The notes beneath the pieces were generated by a model that made no database searches, was not told the DNA's origin, and saw only the letters and a list, made by a program, of their open reading frames with translations. Positions 17,815-27,210 of a DNA stretch of 64,000 nucleotides are shown in pieces (within the stretch, counting starts at the first letter, position 1; the number at the start of each line of letters is the position of its first letter). Source of the stretch: Roseivirga ehrenbergii. Its GTDB lineage: Bacteria > Bacteroidota > Bacteroidia > Cytophagales > Cyclobacteriaceae. The position numbers were made by a program, and so were the translations under genes. The stretch is from assembly GCF_001593005.1 (NCBI RefSeq), contig NZ_LQZQ01000023.1:124001-188000 (forward strand), read 5' to 3'.

Positions 17815-20667
17815 TTATAGTGTTCTCTTAACTTCTTGAATTTCGAAACCTTCAATTACGTCTCCTTCTTTAATGTCGTTAAAGCCTTTAATGCTCAAAC
17901 CACATTCGTAACCAAATTTAACTTCAGCCACATCGTCTTTAAAACGTTTCAGCTGACCGATGTTACCCGTGTAGGTTACAATACCATCTCGAATCACTCG
18001 GATTTGATTGTTTCTCTTCACGAAACCATCTAACACGAAACAACCTGCAACAGTACCCACTTTAGAGATTTTGAATACTTCTCTTACTTCGATGTTACCC
18101 GTAATTACTTCTTTCTCGGTTGGCTCTAGTAAGCCTTCCATTGCATCTTTGATTTCGTTAATCGCATCGTAGATGATAGAGTAAAGTCTGATTTCGATTT
18201 CTTCGTTTTCAGCAATTCTTCTAGCACCGCTAGATGGTCTTACTTGGAAACCTATGATTACCGCATCAGAAGCAGAGGCAAGTAGTACATCCGATTCGGA
18301 AATTTGACCAACCCCTTTATGGATAATATTTACTTGAACTTCTTCAGTAGAAAGTTTCAATAGTGAATCACCTAAGGCTTCGATAGAACCGTCCACGTCA
18401 CCTTTGATAATCACGTTAAGTTCTTTAAAGTTACCCACGGCTAATCGTCTACCGATCTCGTCTAGAGTAATATGTTTCTTAGTTCTTACACTTTGCTCAC
18501 GTAGAATCTGCTCACGTTTGTTTGCAATTTCTCTCGCTTCACGCTCAGAGTTCATTACATTAAAACGGTCACCTGCTTGAGGAGCCCCATCTAGACCTAG
18601 CATTTGCACAGGAGTAGAAGGCCCCACTTCTTTTAGCTTGTTTCCTCTGTAATCAAACATGGCTTTTACCTTACCGTAATGTGGTCCGGCCAAAAGTACA
18701 TCTCCAATTTTAAGCGTACCTCCTTGAACCATAAGTGTAGTTAAGTAACCTCTACCTTTATCGAGAGAAGCTTCTACTACTGTACCTACTGCGTTCTTTT
18801 CTGGGTTTGCTTTTAACTCAAGCAATTCAGCTTCGAGCAATACTTTTTCCAAAAGTTCTTCCACACCTTGACCGGTTTTGGCAGAAACTTCTTGGCACTG
18901 ATATTTACCTCCCCAGTCTTCCACCAAAATATTCATTTGTGAAAGCTCTTCCTTGATTTTATCTGGGTTAGCGTTTGGTTTATCAATTTTATTAATCGCA
19001 ATTACAATTGGCACTTCAGCCACTTGAGCATGGTTAATTGCCTCTTTTGTTTGCGGCATCACGTTATCGTCAGCAGCAACTACAATAATTACTACGTCCG
19101 TGATTTTAGCACCACGCGCTCTCATCGCTGTAAAGGCTTCGTGACCAGGAGTATCAAGGAAAGCGATTTTCTTACCTTCCTTAGTGGTTACGTCATATGC
19201 CCCAATGTGCTGGGTAATTCCCCCGGCTTCACCTTCAGTTACTTTAGAGTCTCTAATATAATCTAGTAAAGAAGTTTTACCGTGGTCAACGTGACCCATG
19301 ATGGTTACGATTGGAGCTCTATCTAGTAGATCTTCCGCTTCATCTGTTTCTTCTACAATTTCAACGTCCTCATCAGCCGTAGTAAAGCTTACATCAAAAC
19401 CGAATTCATCGGCAATAATGGTTATTGCTTCGGCATCCAAGCGTTGGTTAATTGAAACGAACATTCCCAAACTCATACAAGTTGAGATTACTTCGTTTAC
19501 AGTCACATTCATTAGAGAAGCCAAGTCGCTCGCAGAAATAAACTCAGTTACCTTAAGTACTCTTGACTCTTCGTGCTCCTGAAGCATTCTTTCTTCGGCA
19601 GCTTCAGCGGCAGCACTTCTCTTTTCTTTACGGTATTTAGATCGACCTTTGCCGCCACCTTTTCCACCACTTAAGCGGGCAAGGGTTTCCTTGATTTGAT
19701 CTTGTATTTGCTTATCTGTAAGTTCTTCTTTCGGAACTCGCTTTCTAGAATCTGCACCTCCGCCTCTTTGTGGTGGTCTTCTATCTCCTCCACCAGCAGC
19801 ACCGCCACCTCTATTAGGGTGTTCCGGTTTAGATTGAATTCTCTTTCTTGGACGTTTCTTCTTATCGGCCGCAGACTGATTGCCTTTATTTTGATCTTGC
19901 TTAGGCTTCTCCTTCTTAGTAGGTAGTTCTATTTTGCCAAGAACCTTTAAACCACTAAGTGAATCAGCTTTTGCTTTAATCGTTTCACTTTCTACTGGAG
20001 TTGGTGCAACAGGGGCAGCTGGCTTAGGTTCCTCTGGCTTTTTCTCTTCTACCTTGGCTTTAGCCTCTGGTTTTTTCTTAGGTTCAAGGTCGATTTTCCC
20101 TAATACCTTGAAGGTATGAGGTTTGTTCTCCTTCACCTCTTTCTTAGGTTCTTCTACTTTTTTCTCAACCTTAGGCGTTTCCTTTACAGGAGCTGCTTCT
20201 TCCTTAGCAGGACTAACCTCTTCCTTAACAGGCTCAGGTTTTGGTTCTTCTTTTTCAACTTTCGGAGTTTCCTTAACCTCTTTTGGTGCCTCAACTGCAG
20301 GCGTTGGTTTTGGTTCTTCCTTCTTTAAAACCTTTTCGCTGCTTACATTCTTTATAAGCACCTCTTTTTCTTCAGGTTCTGGCTCTTCAATCTTTTTAGG
20401 AGCAACTGAAGGAGTAGGCTCAGGTTTTGAAACCGGCTTTTCTTCGGTATGCTTATTACCGATAGTTAGATGAGAAGCCTCCTCTTTTTCAGAAGCTGAT
20501 GCAGCAAATTCTTTGGCAAGCATACTGTACTGCTCGCCAGTGATTTTCGCGTTTGGACTGCTGTCAACATCAAATCCTTTAGAGGAAAGGAAGTCTACTA
20601 TGGTACTACGACCAACGTTTAATTTCCTTGCCACTTGGCTAAATCTCATCGTTCTTTCTTCTGCCAT
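17815..20667 (-). CDS. infB: Translation initiation factor IF-2
   Basis: IF-2 is the GTPase that brings initiator tRNA to the 30S subunit and promotes subunit joining. I place the start at the ATG at 20667 ([16 protein letters not shown]); a TTG two codons earlier is in frame. The 950-residue protein has an N-terminal IF2_N helix-turn (about 5-50), a long low-complexity linker rich in Lys, Glu, Pro and Ala (about 60-330), a second IF2_N-type segment, and the GTPase domain with GHVDHGKTS near residue 455, [15 protein letters not shown] and NKID. The beta-barrel and C-terminal tRNA-binding domains complete it. It lies 36 bases after nusA, in the usual rimP-nusA-infB order. The linker creates long false antisense frames. 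Confidence 0.97.
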   Translation of the reverse strand: MAEERTMRFSQVARKLNVGRSTIVDFLSSKGFDVDSSPNAKITGEQYSMLAKEFAASASEKEEASHLTIGNKHTEEKPVSKPEPTPSVAPKKIEEPEPEEKEVLIKNVSSEKVLKKEEPKPTPAVEAPKEVKETPKVEKEEPKPEPVKEEVSPAKEEAAPVKETPKVEKKVEEPKKEVKENKPHTFKVLGKIDLEPKKKPEAKAKVEEKKPEEPKPAAPVAPTPVESETIKAKADSLSGLKVLGKIELPTKKEKPKQDQNKGNQSAADKKKRPRKRIQSKPEHPNRGGGAAGGGDRRPPQRGGGADSRKRVPKEELTDKQIQDQIKETLARLSGGKGGGKGRSKYRKEKRSAAAEAAEERMLQEHEESRVLKVTEFISASDLASLMNVTVNEVISTCMSLGMFVSINQRLDAEAITIIADEFGFDVSFTTADEDVEIVEETDEAEDLLDRAPIVTIMGHVDHGKTSLLDYIRDSKVTEGEAGGITQHIGAYDVTTKEGKKIAFLDTPGHEAFTAMRARGAKITDVVIIVVAADDNVMPQTKEAINHAQVAEVPIVIAINKIDKPNANPDKIKEELSQMNILVEDWGGKYQCQEVSAKTGQGVEELLEKVLLEAELLELKANPEKNAVGTVVEASLDKGRGYLTTLMVQGGTLKIGDVLLAGPHYGKVKAMFDYRGNKLKEVGPSTPVQMLGLDGAPQAGDRFNVMNSEREAREIANKREQILREQSVRTKKHITLDEIGRRLAVGNFKELNVIIKGDVDGSIEALGDSLLKLSTEEVQVNIIHKGVGQISESDVLLASASDAVIIGFQVRPSSGARRIAENEEIEIRLYSIIYDAINEIKDAMEGLLEPTEKEVITGNIEVREVFKISKVGTVAGCFVLDGFVKRNNQIRVIRDGIVTYTGNIGQLKRFKDDVAEVKFGYECGLSIKGFNDIKEGDVIEGFEIQEVKRTL

Positions 20668-20703
20668 ACTCAAATATCCCTTTTTTTAAGCGTTTAAAAA
20701 ATC

Positions 20704-21951
20704 TCAGTCCTTATCAAATTCTTGTGAAAGGATACCAAAAACGTGCTTTACTGTTTCTTCCTCTAACTCTGTTCTTCTCACAATATCTTCCTGAGAAAGA
20801 GCAAGCACACTCTTTGCAGTATCTAGACCGATTTTCTTTAACTCATCAATAATCCAGCTGTCGATTTCATCAGAAAATTCATCCAAATCAACATCTTCTT
20901 CTTCTAGTTCAGATAACTCTCTGAACACATCTATTTCTAATCCAACTAGCTTAGAAGCTAGCTTTATATTCTGTCCACCTTTACCAATGGCCAATGAAAC
21001 TTGGTCTGGTTTAAGGAAAACTGAAACTCTACCATCCTCTTCCCGAATTTTCATGCTAGTAATTTTAGCAGGACTTAATGCTCGGGCGATGTACAACTCC
21101 ATGTTGTCGGTAAAGTTGATTACATCTATATTTTCATTCTGAAGCTCACGCACGATAGAATGGATTCGAGATCCTTTCATACCAACGCATGCACCTACCG
21201 GGTCAATACGATCATCGTACGACTCAACAGCAACCTTGGCTCTTTCACCCGGTTCGCGAACCACTTTCTTAATTGTAATTAAACCATCATAAACTTCTGG
21301 CACTTCGTTTTCGAAAAGTCTTTCGAGGAATTCGCCTGAAGTTCTTGAAAGAATAATTTTAGGGTTGCCATTTACCATGTCTACACGATCGATAATTGCA
21401 CGTACAGAATCTCCTTTACGGAAACGGTCTTTTGGTATTTGTTCTGCTTTCGGAAGCGAAATTTCATTTCCTTCGGCATCTATAAGCAACACTTCTCTAC
21501 CCAAAATCTGATATACCTCAGCAGAAATCATTTCACCCACTAAGTCTTTGTATTTCTGATAAAGAAGATCTTTCTCTAAATCCTTAATTCTTTGAATCAA
21601 AGTCTGGCGAGCTGTCATTACGGCCCTACGCCCAAAGTCAAGTAATTTAATTTCCTCAGAAACTTCTTCACCTACCTCAAAATCAGGTTCAATCTTACGT
21701 GCTTCCGAAAGGCTTATCTTGTCATAGTCCCAAATATCTTCAGAGTTATCGTCAACAATTTCTCTAAAGCGCCAAATTTCCAAGTCACCTTTATCGGCAT
21801 TAATGATAATATCAAAGTTATCATCAACCTCGTACTTTTTCCTGATCATGGTTCTGAAAACATCTTCCAGAATTCTGATCATGGTTGGTCTGTCGACATT
21901 TTTATTTTTCGCAAACTCTGCTAATGATTCGATTAATATTGAACTGTCCAT
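20704..21951 (-). CDS. nusA: Transcription termination/antitermination protein NusA
   Basis: NusA binds RNA polymerase and modulates pausing, termination and antitermination. 415 residues, usual for Bacteroidota, which lack the acidic C-terminal repeats of E. coli NusA. Visible order: N-terminal polymerase-binding domain (about 1-130), S1 domain, then two KH domains with GACVGMKGSRIHSIVRELQNEN split near 233-255 and VSLAIGKGGQNIKLASKLVG near 315-335, and an acidic tail with a helix-hairpin-like segment (ELKKIGLDTAKSVLALS). It starts 5 bases after the rimP stop, so translation is likely coupled. Confidence 0.97.
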   Translation of the reverse strand: MDSSILIESLAEFAKNKNVDRPTMIRILEDVFRTMIRKKYEVDDNFDIIINADKGDLEIWRFREIVDDNSEDIWDYDKISLSEARKIEPDFEVGEEVSEEIKLLDFGRRAVMTARQTLIQRIKDLEKDLLYQKYKDLVGEMISAEVYQILGREVLLIDAEGNEISLPKAEQIPKDRFRKGDSVRAIIDRVDMVNGNPKIILSRTSGEFLERLFENEVPEVYDGLITIKKVVREPGERAKVAVESYDDRIDPVGACVGMKGSRIHSIVRELQNENIDVINFTDNMELYIARALSPAKITSMKIREEDGRVSVFLKPDQVSLAIGKGGQNIKLASKLVGLEIDVFRELSELEEEDVDLDEFSDEIDSWIIDELKKIGLDTAKSVLALSQEDIVRRTELEEETVKHVFGILSQEFDKD

Positions 21952-21956
21952 TCTGA

Positions 21957-22424
21957 TTACTTAAATGACACTAATACATTCGCTTTTTCGATAGTATCGA
22001 AATTGATTTCCACCAATTCAGAACCTATTTTCTTTTTCTCTTTTACTTCTTTTTCAAACTTAATGGTATTCTCGCAAACCTCTATGAGTTTTCCTTTTAC
22101 AATTGAGCTATCCGTCAAAACCAACTTTAGCTCTCTGCCCACATTTTTCTGATACTGTCTTTTCAGCTTCAACGGATGATCAAGACCAGGCGATGAAACT
22201 TCTAAAATATATGGATCATCCATGATGGCCTCAGCTTCCATTTCGTTACTGATGGCTCGGCTTAAATCTGCACAATCGTCAATGTTAAAACCGCTGTCGC
22301 TATCTAAAAGCACCAATATTTTGGTCTTTCCGCTAACGCCTTTCACGATCACATCTACGATAAAGTAGGATTCATCCTTCAGGCTACTTAAAGCCACCTT
22401 CTCTACAAAATCCTTTAAATCCAT
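21957..22424 (-). CDS. rimP: Ribosome maturation factor RimP
   Basis: RimP assists 30S subunit assembly. The 155-residue protein has the N-terminal alpha/beta domain (DSDSGFNIDDCADLSRAI, and DDPYILEVSSPGLDHPL near 90-107) and a C-terminal SH3-like barrel. The LEVSSPGLDHPL motif is diagnostic. It is the first gene of rimP-nusA-infB. A canonical promoter (22490-22520) and a strong hairpin (22446-22466) precede the ATG, so expression of the whole operon may be controlled by attenuation in the leader. Confidence 0.95.
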   Translation of the reverse strand: MDLKDFVEKVALSSLKDESYFIVDVIVKGVSGKTKILVLLDSDSGFNIDDCADLSRAISNEMEAEAIMDDPYILEVSSPGLDHPLKLKRQYQKNVGRELKLVLTDSSIVKGKLIEVCENTIKFEKEVKEKKKIGSELVEINFDTIEKANVLVSFK

Positions 22425-22445
22425 AAACTATAATCAGAAAACAAA

Positions 22446-22466
22446 GAGGGGACTTTTGGTCCCCTC
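22446..22466 (-). promoter_or_regulatory. Leader hairpin before rimP (possible attenuator)
   Basis: GAGGGGAC (22446-22453) pairs perfectly with GTCCCCTC (22459-22466) around a 5-base loop. On the minus strand the stem is followed by TTTGTTTTCT, 21 bases before the rimP ATG. The next gene upstream is divergent, so there is no minus-strand transcript for it to terminate other than the rimP operon's own leader. A rimP-leader hairpin is known in gammaproteobacteria; functional equivalence here is inference. Confidence 0.6.
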
Positions 22467-22489
22467 GTGGTAAATTCCCTTAAGTGATG

Positions 22490-22520
22490 CAAAATTAATG
22501 TTTTTTTTATTCAAATCAAA
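22490..22520 (-). promoter_or_regulatory. Bacteroidota-type promoter of rimP-nusA-infB
   Basis: On the minus strand TTTG (22520-22517), exactly 19 bases, then TAATTTTG (22497-22490), a perfect consensus match. Predicted start about 22483, leaving a leader of about 58 bases that contains the 22446-22466 hairpin. Confidence 0.85.
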
Positions 22521-22548
22521 TAAATGTCTGAGAGATAGATTTTAACAT

Positions 22549-23592
22549 ATGAGTCTATTATTTTGGACAAAACTCAAACCAAAAATGATGGTACGCCACA
22601 GATTAACTTTCTACTTATTGCTTGCTCTTTTTTGTTCAGTCTTGGCTTGTTCCGAATCAAAAAATTCAGAAAATAAAAAAGGCAGTTTGAAAACACTTAT
22701 TTCCGCGCCTGCCCTTAATGTAGATTCCGTTTATTCATTTATTCAGAAACAAGTTGATTTTGGACCGAGAGTACCTAATTCCCAAGCCCACAAAGCAGCT
22801 GGTGAGTGGTTTGAAGAAAAGTTTAGATCGTATGGCGCCAAAGTATATCTACAAGAATTTGAAGAATACACTTACAGCGGAATAAAGATTGAACTCAAGA
22901 ATATCATTGCAAGCTTCAACCCAGAAAAGAAAAAGCGCCTGCTGCTGGCAGCACATTGGGACACCCGCCCTTTTGCAGATAGTGATCCCGAGGACAAGAA
23001 GGCTCCGCTGGATGGTGCCAATGATGGAGCAAGTGGGGTTGGGGTTTTACTGGAAGTGGCCAGAATTATTGGTTCAGTTCAAAATCCAGATGTAGGTATT
23101 GATATCATTTTGTTTGATGGCGAAGACTGGGGTGATGCCGGTGAGGATTTCGGCAGAATGAAAGGAGACAAAGACTCATGGTGGTGTTTGGGTTCTCAAT
23201 ATTGGAGTAAGAAAACACACATTCCTAACTATACTGCCTATTATGGAGTTTTACTCGATATGGTAGGGGCGAAAGATGCCACCTTCTATTATGATGGAGT
23301 GTCGCAAGAAAATGCAGGCCGAATACTCACTCAGGTTTGGGATATCGCTAATGAATTAGGTCATCAGAAATACTTTAAACAAGAGAGTGTTTTACAAAAC
23401 GGACTTATAGATGACCATGTTTACGTCAATAAATACGCGCGAATTCCGATGATTGATATTATGGACTACCGAAAGGCTCAGAACAGCTTTTTTCCCGGCC
23501 ACCATACCACTCAAGATAATATGGAAGGGATAAGCAAAGCCACCTTACAAGCCGTAGGTGAAACTTTGCTTACTGTAATCTTTAACGAGTAA
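22549..23592 (+). CDS. M28-family peptidase/glutaminyl cyclase-like lipoprotein
   Basis: A 347-residue zinc-dependent M28 protein. The N-terminus has a hydrophobic stretch ending in the lipobox SVLAC, so it is a lipoprotein facing the periplasm or surface. Metal-site motifs: AAHWDTRPFAD, GANDGASGVG, FDGEDWGD, and IDDHVYVNKY, with FFPGHHTTQDN near the end. The DGEDWGD and DDH pattern is closest to the glutaminyl-peptide cyclotransferase branch of M28, so either aminopeptidase or cyclase activity is possible. ATGs at 22549, 22585 and 22588 are all usable; the later two give a more normal signal peptide. Its TAA directly abuts the stop codon of convergent rfbA. Confidence 0.88.
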   Translation: MSLLFWTKLKPKMMVRHRLTFYLLLALFCSVLACSESKNSENKKGSLKTLISAPALNVDSVYSFIQKQVDFGPRVPNSQAHKAAGEWFEEKFRSYGAKVYLQEFEEYTYSGIKIELKNIIASFNPEKKKRLLLAAHWDTRPFADSDPEDKKAPLDGANDGASGVGVLLEVARIIGSVQNPDVGIDIILFDGEDWGDAGEDFGRMKGDKDSWWCLGSQYWSKKTHIPNYTAYYGVLLDMVGAKDATFYYDGVSQENAGRILTQVWDIANELGHQKYFKQESVLQNGLIDDHVYVNKYARIPMIDIMDYRKAQNSFFPGHHTTQDNMEGISKATLQAVGETLLTVIFNE

Positions 23593-24453
23593 CTATTTCA
23601 ACAAACTCAATAAATACTGCCCATAACCAGATTTAACCAAAGGTTTGGCTACTGTTTCTAATTGTTCTTTAGAAATGAATTTCATTCTGTAGGCAATCTC
23701 TTCTATACAGCTAATCTTAAAACCTTGCCTCTCTTCAATCACTTGAACAAACTGACCTGCCTGCATTAAAGACTCGAAAGTACCAGTGTCTAGCCAAGCG
23801 GTTCCTCTATCGAGGATGCTTACTTTAAGCTCACCTTTGGCTAAATATTCTTTGTTTACATCAGTAATCTCCAGCTCGCCTCTTGGGCTAGGTTTCAAAT
23901 TCTTAGCAATTTCTACTACACGGTTATCATAGAAATAAAGACCAGGAACTGCGTAATTCGATTTAGGCTCTGTAGGTTTTTCTTCAATGCTTAAGGCATT
24001 CATTTCTTCATCAAACTCCACCACCCCGTATCTTTCTGGGTCAGAAACGCGGTAAGCATAAACCACTCCACCTTCAACCTCGGTATTGGACTGAAGTAAT
24101 TTTGGTAAGCCAGAGCCGTAAAAAATATTGTCGCCCAATACTAAGGCTACTTTGTCATCGCCTATAAATTCTTCGCCAATGATAAAAGCTTGCGCCAAGC
24201 CTTCTGGGTTTTCTTGCACCGCATACTGAAAATTACAGCCCAACTGACTTCCGTCTCCTAGCAATTTCTTGAAGAGTGCGTTGTCATGAGGTGTAGTAAT
24301 GATCAGAATATCTTTGATGCCTGCCATCATCAATATTGACAACGGATAGTAAATCATAGGCTTGTCGTACACAGGCATAAGCTGCTTACTCACCGCCAAT
24401 GTTAATGGATGCAATCTTGTACCTGAGCCTCCTGCGAGTATAATTCCTTTCAT
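23593..24453 (-). CDS. rfbA: Glucose-1-phosphate thymidylyltransferase
   Basis: RfbA joins dTTP and glucose-1-phosphate to give dTDP-glucose, the first step toward dTDP-rhamnose and other deoxysugars. The 286-residue protein has the nucleotidyltransferase signature [18 protein letters not shown] at its start, [19 protein letters not shown], and [20 protein letters not shown]. It starts 2 bases after the rfbB stop, so the two form an operon. rfbC and rfbD do not follow; the final sugar is therefore unknown from this window. Its stop codon touches the stop of the convergent M28 gene with no gap. Confidence 0.97.
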   Translation of the reverse strand: MKGIILAGGSGTRLHPLTLAVSKQLMPVYDKPMIYYPLSILMMAGIKDILIITTPHDNALFKKLLGDGSQLGCNFQYAVQENPEGLAQAFIIGEEFIGDDKVALVLGDNIFYGSGLPKLLQSNTEVEGGVVYAYRVSDPERYGVVEFDEEMNALSIEEKPTEPKSNYAVPGLYFYDNRVVEIAKNLKPSPRGELEITDVNKEYLAKGELKVSILDRGTAWLDTGTFESLMQAGQFVQVIEERQGFKISCIEEIAYRMKFISKEQLETVAKPLVKSGYGQYLLSLLK

Positions 24454-24455
24454 AA

Positions 24456-25505
24456 TTAGTCTTTGTACTGGTTACTATAATATGACTGATACTGTCCTGA
24501 AGTTACGTTGTTCAGCCAAGCCTCATTCGCAAGATACCAATCTACGGTTTTCTCCATTCCTTCTTCAAATTGTAAGGAAGGTTCCCAACCCAATTCTTCT
24601 TTAATCTTACTGGCATCAATGGCGTAGCGCATGTCATGGCCGGCCCTGTCGGTTACGTAGGTAATTAACTTTTCAGAAGTACCTTCCGCTCTGCCCAATT
24701 TCTTGTCCATTACTTTGCAAAGCAGTTTCACAATGTCAATGTTCTTCCACTCATTAAAACCCCCAATGTTATAGGTTTCGCCTTCATTTCCGTTATGGAA
24801 AATCATATCGATGGCCTTGGCGTGATCTTCTACAAATAGCCAATCTCTAATATTTTCGCCTTTACCATAAATAGGCAAAGCTTTATTGTTTTTTATATTA
24901 TTGATGCACAAAGGCAAAAGCTTTTCTGGAAACTGAAAAGGACCGTAGTTATTGGAACAGTTCGAAACCACAATCGGCATTTTGTAAGTATTCGCATAAG
25001 CCCTCACAAAATGGTCTGAGCTTGCCTTAGAGGCTGAATAGGGCGATTGTGGTTCGTAAGGGGTCGTCTCCAAGAAATAACCCGTTTCGCCTAATGAACC
25101 ATATACCTCATCTGTAGAAACATGGTAGAAAAGTTTGCTTTCGAAGCTTCCGGCCCAGGTGTTTTTGGCTGCATTCAAAAGATTTACTGTGCCTATTACA
25201 TTCGTTTTCACAAAGGCCAATGGGTCGGTAATTGAACGGTCCACATGAGATTCTGCTGCTAAATGAATCACCGCATCAAACTGATGCTCTTTAAAAATAC
25301 CATCTAAGAAATCAGCATCATTAATATCTCCTTTTAGAAAGGTATAATTGGCTTCATTCTCAATATCCTTCAGGTTTTCGAGGTTACCTGCATAGGTAAG
25401 TGCATCCAAATTATAAATGGAATAATTCGGATACTTCTTTACAAAAAGCCTAACCAAATGGCTTCCAATAAAACCTGCTCCGCCTGTAATTAAAATCTTA
25501 TTCAT
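24456..25505 (-). CDS. rfbB: dTDP-glucose 4,6-dehydratase
   Basis: RfbB converts dTDP-glucose to the 4-keto-6-deoxy sugar using bound NAD. The start is set at ATG 25505 ([18 protein letters not shown]), giving 349 residues, the family norm; a longer frame begins 36 codons upstream but a -7 promoter element (25527-25534) lies within that extension. Motifs: [10 protein letters not shown] Rossmann loop, [12 protein letters not shown], the YxxxK pair in [26 protein letters not shown] and [14 protein letters not shown]. It forms a two-gene operon with rfbA. Confidence 0.96.
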   Translation of the reverse strand: MNKILITGGAGFIGSHLVRLFVKKYPNYSIYNLDALTYAGNLENLKDIENEANYTFLKGDINDADFLDGIFKEHQFDAVIHLAAESHVDRSITDPLAFVKTNVIGTVNLLNAAKNTWAGSFESKLFYHVSTDEVYGSLGETGYFLETTPYEPQSPYSASKASSDHFVRAYANTYKMPIVVSNCSNNYGPFQFPEKLLPLCINNIKNNKALPIYGKGENIRDWLFVEDHAKAIDMIFHNGNEGETYNIGGFNEWKNIDIVKLLCKVMDKKLGRAEGTSEKLITYVTDRAGHDMRYAIDASKIKEELGWEPSLQFEEGMEKTVDWYLANEAWLNNVTSGQYQSYYSNQYKD

Positions 25506-25526
25506 GTTTTCCGTATTGAACATGTT

Positions 25527-25534
25527 CAAAGATA
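25527..25534 (-). promoter_or_regulatory. -7 element upstream of rfbB
   Basis: TATCTTTG on the minus strand matches TAnnTTTG exactly. A TTTG at the standard distance is missing (GGTTGG lies near it), so only the -7 half is supported. It places transcription start near 25520 and argues for the shorter rfbB start. Confidence 0.45.
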
Positions 25535-25632
25535 ACAGATTGCCCTTATCCAACCCCTTCACATTCGACAGGGTTTTCACTTCAATGGTTAAATGAACAT
25601 TAATCTTCGACAATCAATTTACCTAACGATCG

Positions 25633-25663
25633 TTTGTTCGGTTAACGAAATTGCGTAATTTTC
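25633..25663 (+). promoter_or_regulatory. Bacteroidota-type promoter of the acyl-CoA dehydrogenase gene
   Basis: TTTG (25633-25636), exactly 19 bases, then TAATTTTC (25656-25663), one mismatch to TAnnTTTG. Predicted start near 25670, which is downstream of an in-frame TTG at 25651 and so supports the ATG at 25681. Confidence 0.7.
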
Positions 25664-25680
25664 AGAAAATAATAACAACC

Positions 25681-26820
25681 ATGGATTTTGAGCTAAATGA
25701 AAACCAAACCATGATCGCCAGCATGATCAAGGATTTTGGAGAGAAAGAAATAACTCCTTTTAGAAATAAATGGGACGATGACCAAACCTTCCCTGTAGAT
25801 GTAATGAAGAAGTTGGGCGAACTCGGCCTTATGGGCGTAATTGTTCCTCAAGAATACGGTGGATCTGGCTTTGGCTATGACGAATACATAACAGCCATAA
25901 TGGAACTGACCAAACTAGATCCTGGAGTTGGCCTTTCGATGGCCGCGCACAACTCTCTGTGCACGGGGCATATTCTACAGTTTGGTAATGAAGAGCAAAA
26001 GAAAAAATGGTTGCCAAAATTGGCTACTGCCGAATGGATTGGCTCTTGGGGTTTAACTGAACCAAACACGGGTTCAGACGCAGGAAACATGAAAACCACT
26101 GCAAAAAAAGACGGCAACGAGTGGGTAATTAACGGTACTAAAAACTGGATTACACATGGTAAAAGCAGCGATATTACTGTAGTGATTGTTCGTACTGGCG
26201 AAGTGGGCGATTCTCATGGAATGACCGCTTTTGTGGTAGAGAGGGGAACTCCTGGTTTTAATGGCGGAAAAAAAGAAGACAAACTGGGTATGCGTAGCTC
26301 AGAAACGGCAGAAATGATTTTTGAAGATTGCCGAATTCCTGAAGAAAACGTTTTGGGCGAAGTGGGTCAAGGCTTTATTCAATCCATGAAAGTTTTGGAC
26401 GGAGGTAGAATCTCGATTGCTGCACTAAGTTTAGGTATTGCCGAAGGAGCTTTTGAAGCAGCACTAAAATACTCTCAAGAAAGAGAGCAGTTCAACCAAC
26501 CGATTTTCAACTTTCAAGGCATTTCCTTCAAGTTATCGGATATGGCCACAAAGCTAGAAGCTGCTAAACTTCTCACTTTTAGAGCCGCTGAACTAAAGAA
26601 TAACGGAAAAAGCGTTACCAAAGAATCGGCTATGGCAAAGTACTATGCCTCTGAATGTGCGGTAGAATTCTCTAACGAAGCGGTGCAAATCTTTGGCGGA
26701 TATGGTTACACCAAAGATTATCCAGTAGAAAAATATTATCGTGATTCGAAACTTTGCACGATTGGCGAGGGTACTTCAGAAATTCAAAAACTGGTAATTT
26801 CTCGGTCAATCTTGAAGTAA
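25681..26820 (+). CDS. Acyl-CoA dehydrogenase
   Basis: An FAD enzyme that introduces a trans double bond between C2 and C3 of acyl-CoA and passes electrons to electron-transfer flavoprotein. The 379-residue protein starts at ATG 25681 ([15 protein letters not shown]). Family signatures: [19 protein letters not shown] for FAD/substrate binding, [21 protein letters not shown] in two parts, [15 protein letters not shown], and [20 protein letters not shown] near the end (the last stretch holds the catalytic-base region, followed by [15 protein letters not shown]). The short- or medium-chain butyryl-CoA type is most similar in length; chain specificity cannot be fixed. Monocistronic, with promoter and terminator. 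Confidence 0.95.
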   Translation: MDFELNENQTMIASMIKDFGEKEITPFRNKWDDDQTFPVDVMKKLGELGLMGVIVPQEYGGSGFGYDEYITAIMELTKLDPGVGLSMAAHNSLCTGHILQFGNEEQKKKWLPKLATAEWIGSWGLTEPNTGSDAGNMKTTAKKDGNEWVINGTKNWITHGKSSDITVVIVRTGEVGDSHGMTAFVVERGTPGFNGGKKEDKLGMRSSETAEMIFEDCRIPEENVLGEVGQGFIQSMKVLDGGRISIAALSLGIAEGAFEAALKYSQEREQFNQPIFNFQGISFKLSDMATKLEAAKLLTFRAAELKNNGKSVTKESAMAKYYASECAVEFSNEAVQIFGGYGYTKDYPVEKYYRDSKLCTIGEGTSEIQKLVISRSILK

Positions 26821-26848
26821 GCAACCCATAATTTGAAAAAGAATAGGG

Positions 26849-26877
26849 AAGGATAGCCGAATAGCTGTCCTTTTTTG
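26849..26877 (+). terminator. Rho-independent terminator after the acyl-CoA dehydrogenase
   Basis: AAGGATAGC (26849-26857) pairs with GCTGTCCTT (26864-26872) with one T-G pair and a 6-base loop, then TTTT. Lies 28 bases after the stop. Confidence 0.85.
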
Positions 26878-26909
26878 TGGAAATCAGTGGTTTAGAAAAA
26901 TAAAACCCC

Positions 26910-26917
26910 TACTTTTG
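26910..26917 (+). promoter_or_regulatory. -7 element upstream of rpsU
   Basis: TACTTTTG matches TAnnTTTG exactly, 33 bases before the rpsU ATG. The -33 box is poor (GTGG at the standard distance). The frame extended upstream from rpsU begins inside this region, which supports the ATG at 26951. Confidence 0.5.
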
Positions 26918-26950
26918 CAGTCCAAATTGAAGGGAGGTGTTTCAAGGATT

Positions 26951-27145
26951 ATGATTATTATTAACGTAAAAGAAAACGAATCTATCGACAGGGCTCTAAA
27001 AAGGTTCAAAAAGAAGTTTGAAAGAACTGGTGTTTTGAAAGAACTAAGAGCAAGACAAGCTTACGAAAAACCTTCAGTTGCTAACAGAGCTCAGAAGATC
27101 AAAGCAGCTTACAAAGAAAAAATGTACGCCAACGAAAACTACTAA
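26951..27145 (+). CDS. rpsU: 30S ribosomal protein S21
   Basis: A 64-residue basic protein with the S21 core: [39 protein letters not shown], then a Lys-rich tail. S21 sits near the anti-Shine-Dalgarno end of 16S rRNA on the 30S platform; in Bacteroidota S21 has been implicated in sequestering that end, which fits the general lack of Shine-Dalgarno sites here. The frame is open 12 codons further upstream, but the conserved family start is the ATG at 26951. First gene of rpsU-xerC-hpf, a recurring Bacteroidota order. Confidence 0.96.
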   Translation: MIIINVKENESIDRALKRFKKKFERTGVLKELRARQAYEKPSVANRAQKIKAAYKEKMYANENY

Positions 27146-27178
27146 GGCTTACTTTTTCTAATCATATTTAATCACTAT

Positions 27179-27210
27179 GTTAGTACTGTTTGCGAAAGCA
27201 CAGTGCTAAC
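27179..27210 (+). promoter_or_regulatory. 11-bp hairpin directly abutting the xerC start codon
   Basis: GTTAGTACTGT (27179-27189) pairs with ACAGTGCTAAC (27200-27210), with a single G-T pair and a 10-base loop. The last stem base is immediately followed by the xerC ATG at 27211. No T-run follows, so it is not an intrinsic terminator. It may limit ribosome access to xerC or be a protein-binding dyad. Confidence 0.6.

Noticed and set aside
20116-20473. Long plus-strand frames opposite infB
   Set aside because: They mirror the Lys/Glu/Pro/Ala-rich linker of IF-2 on the other strand and encode Phe/Leu/Ser-rich low-complexity sequence; a shadow of infB.
27179-27210. Hairpin before xerC as a chromosomal dif site
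   Set aside because: Arms are 11 bp but the spacer is 10 bases rather than the 6 to 8 of dif, and the arms do not resemble known XerC/XerD binding sequences.
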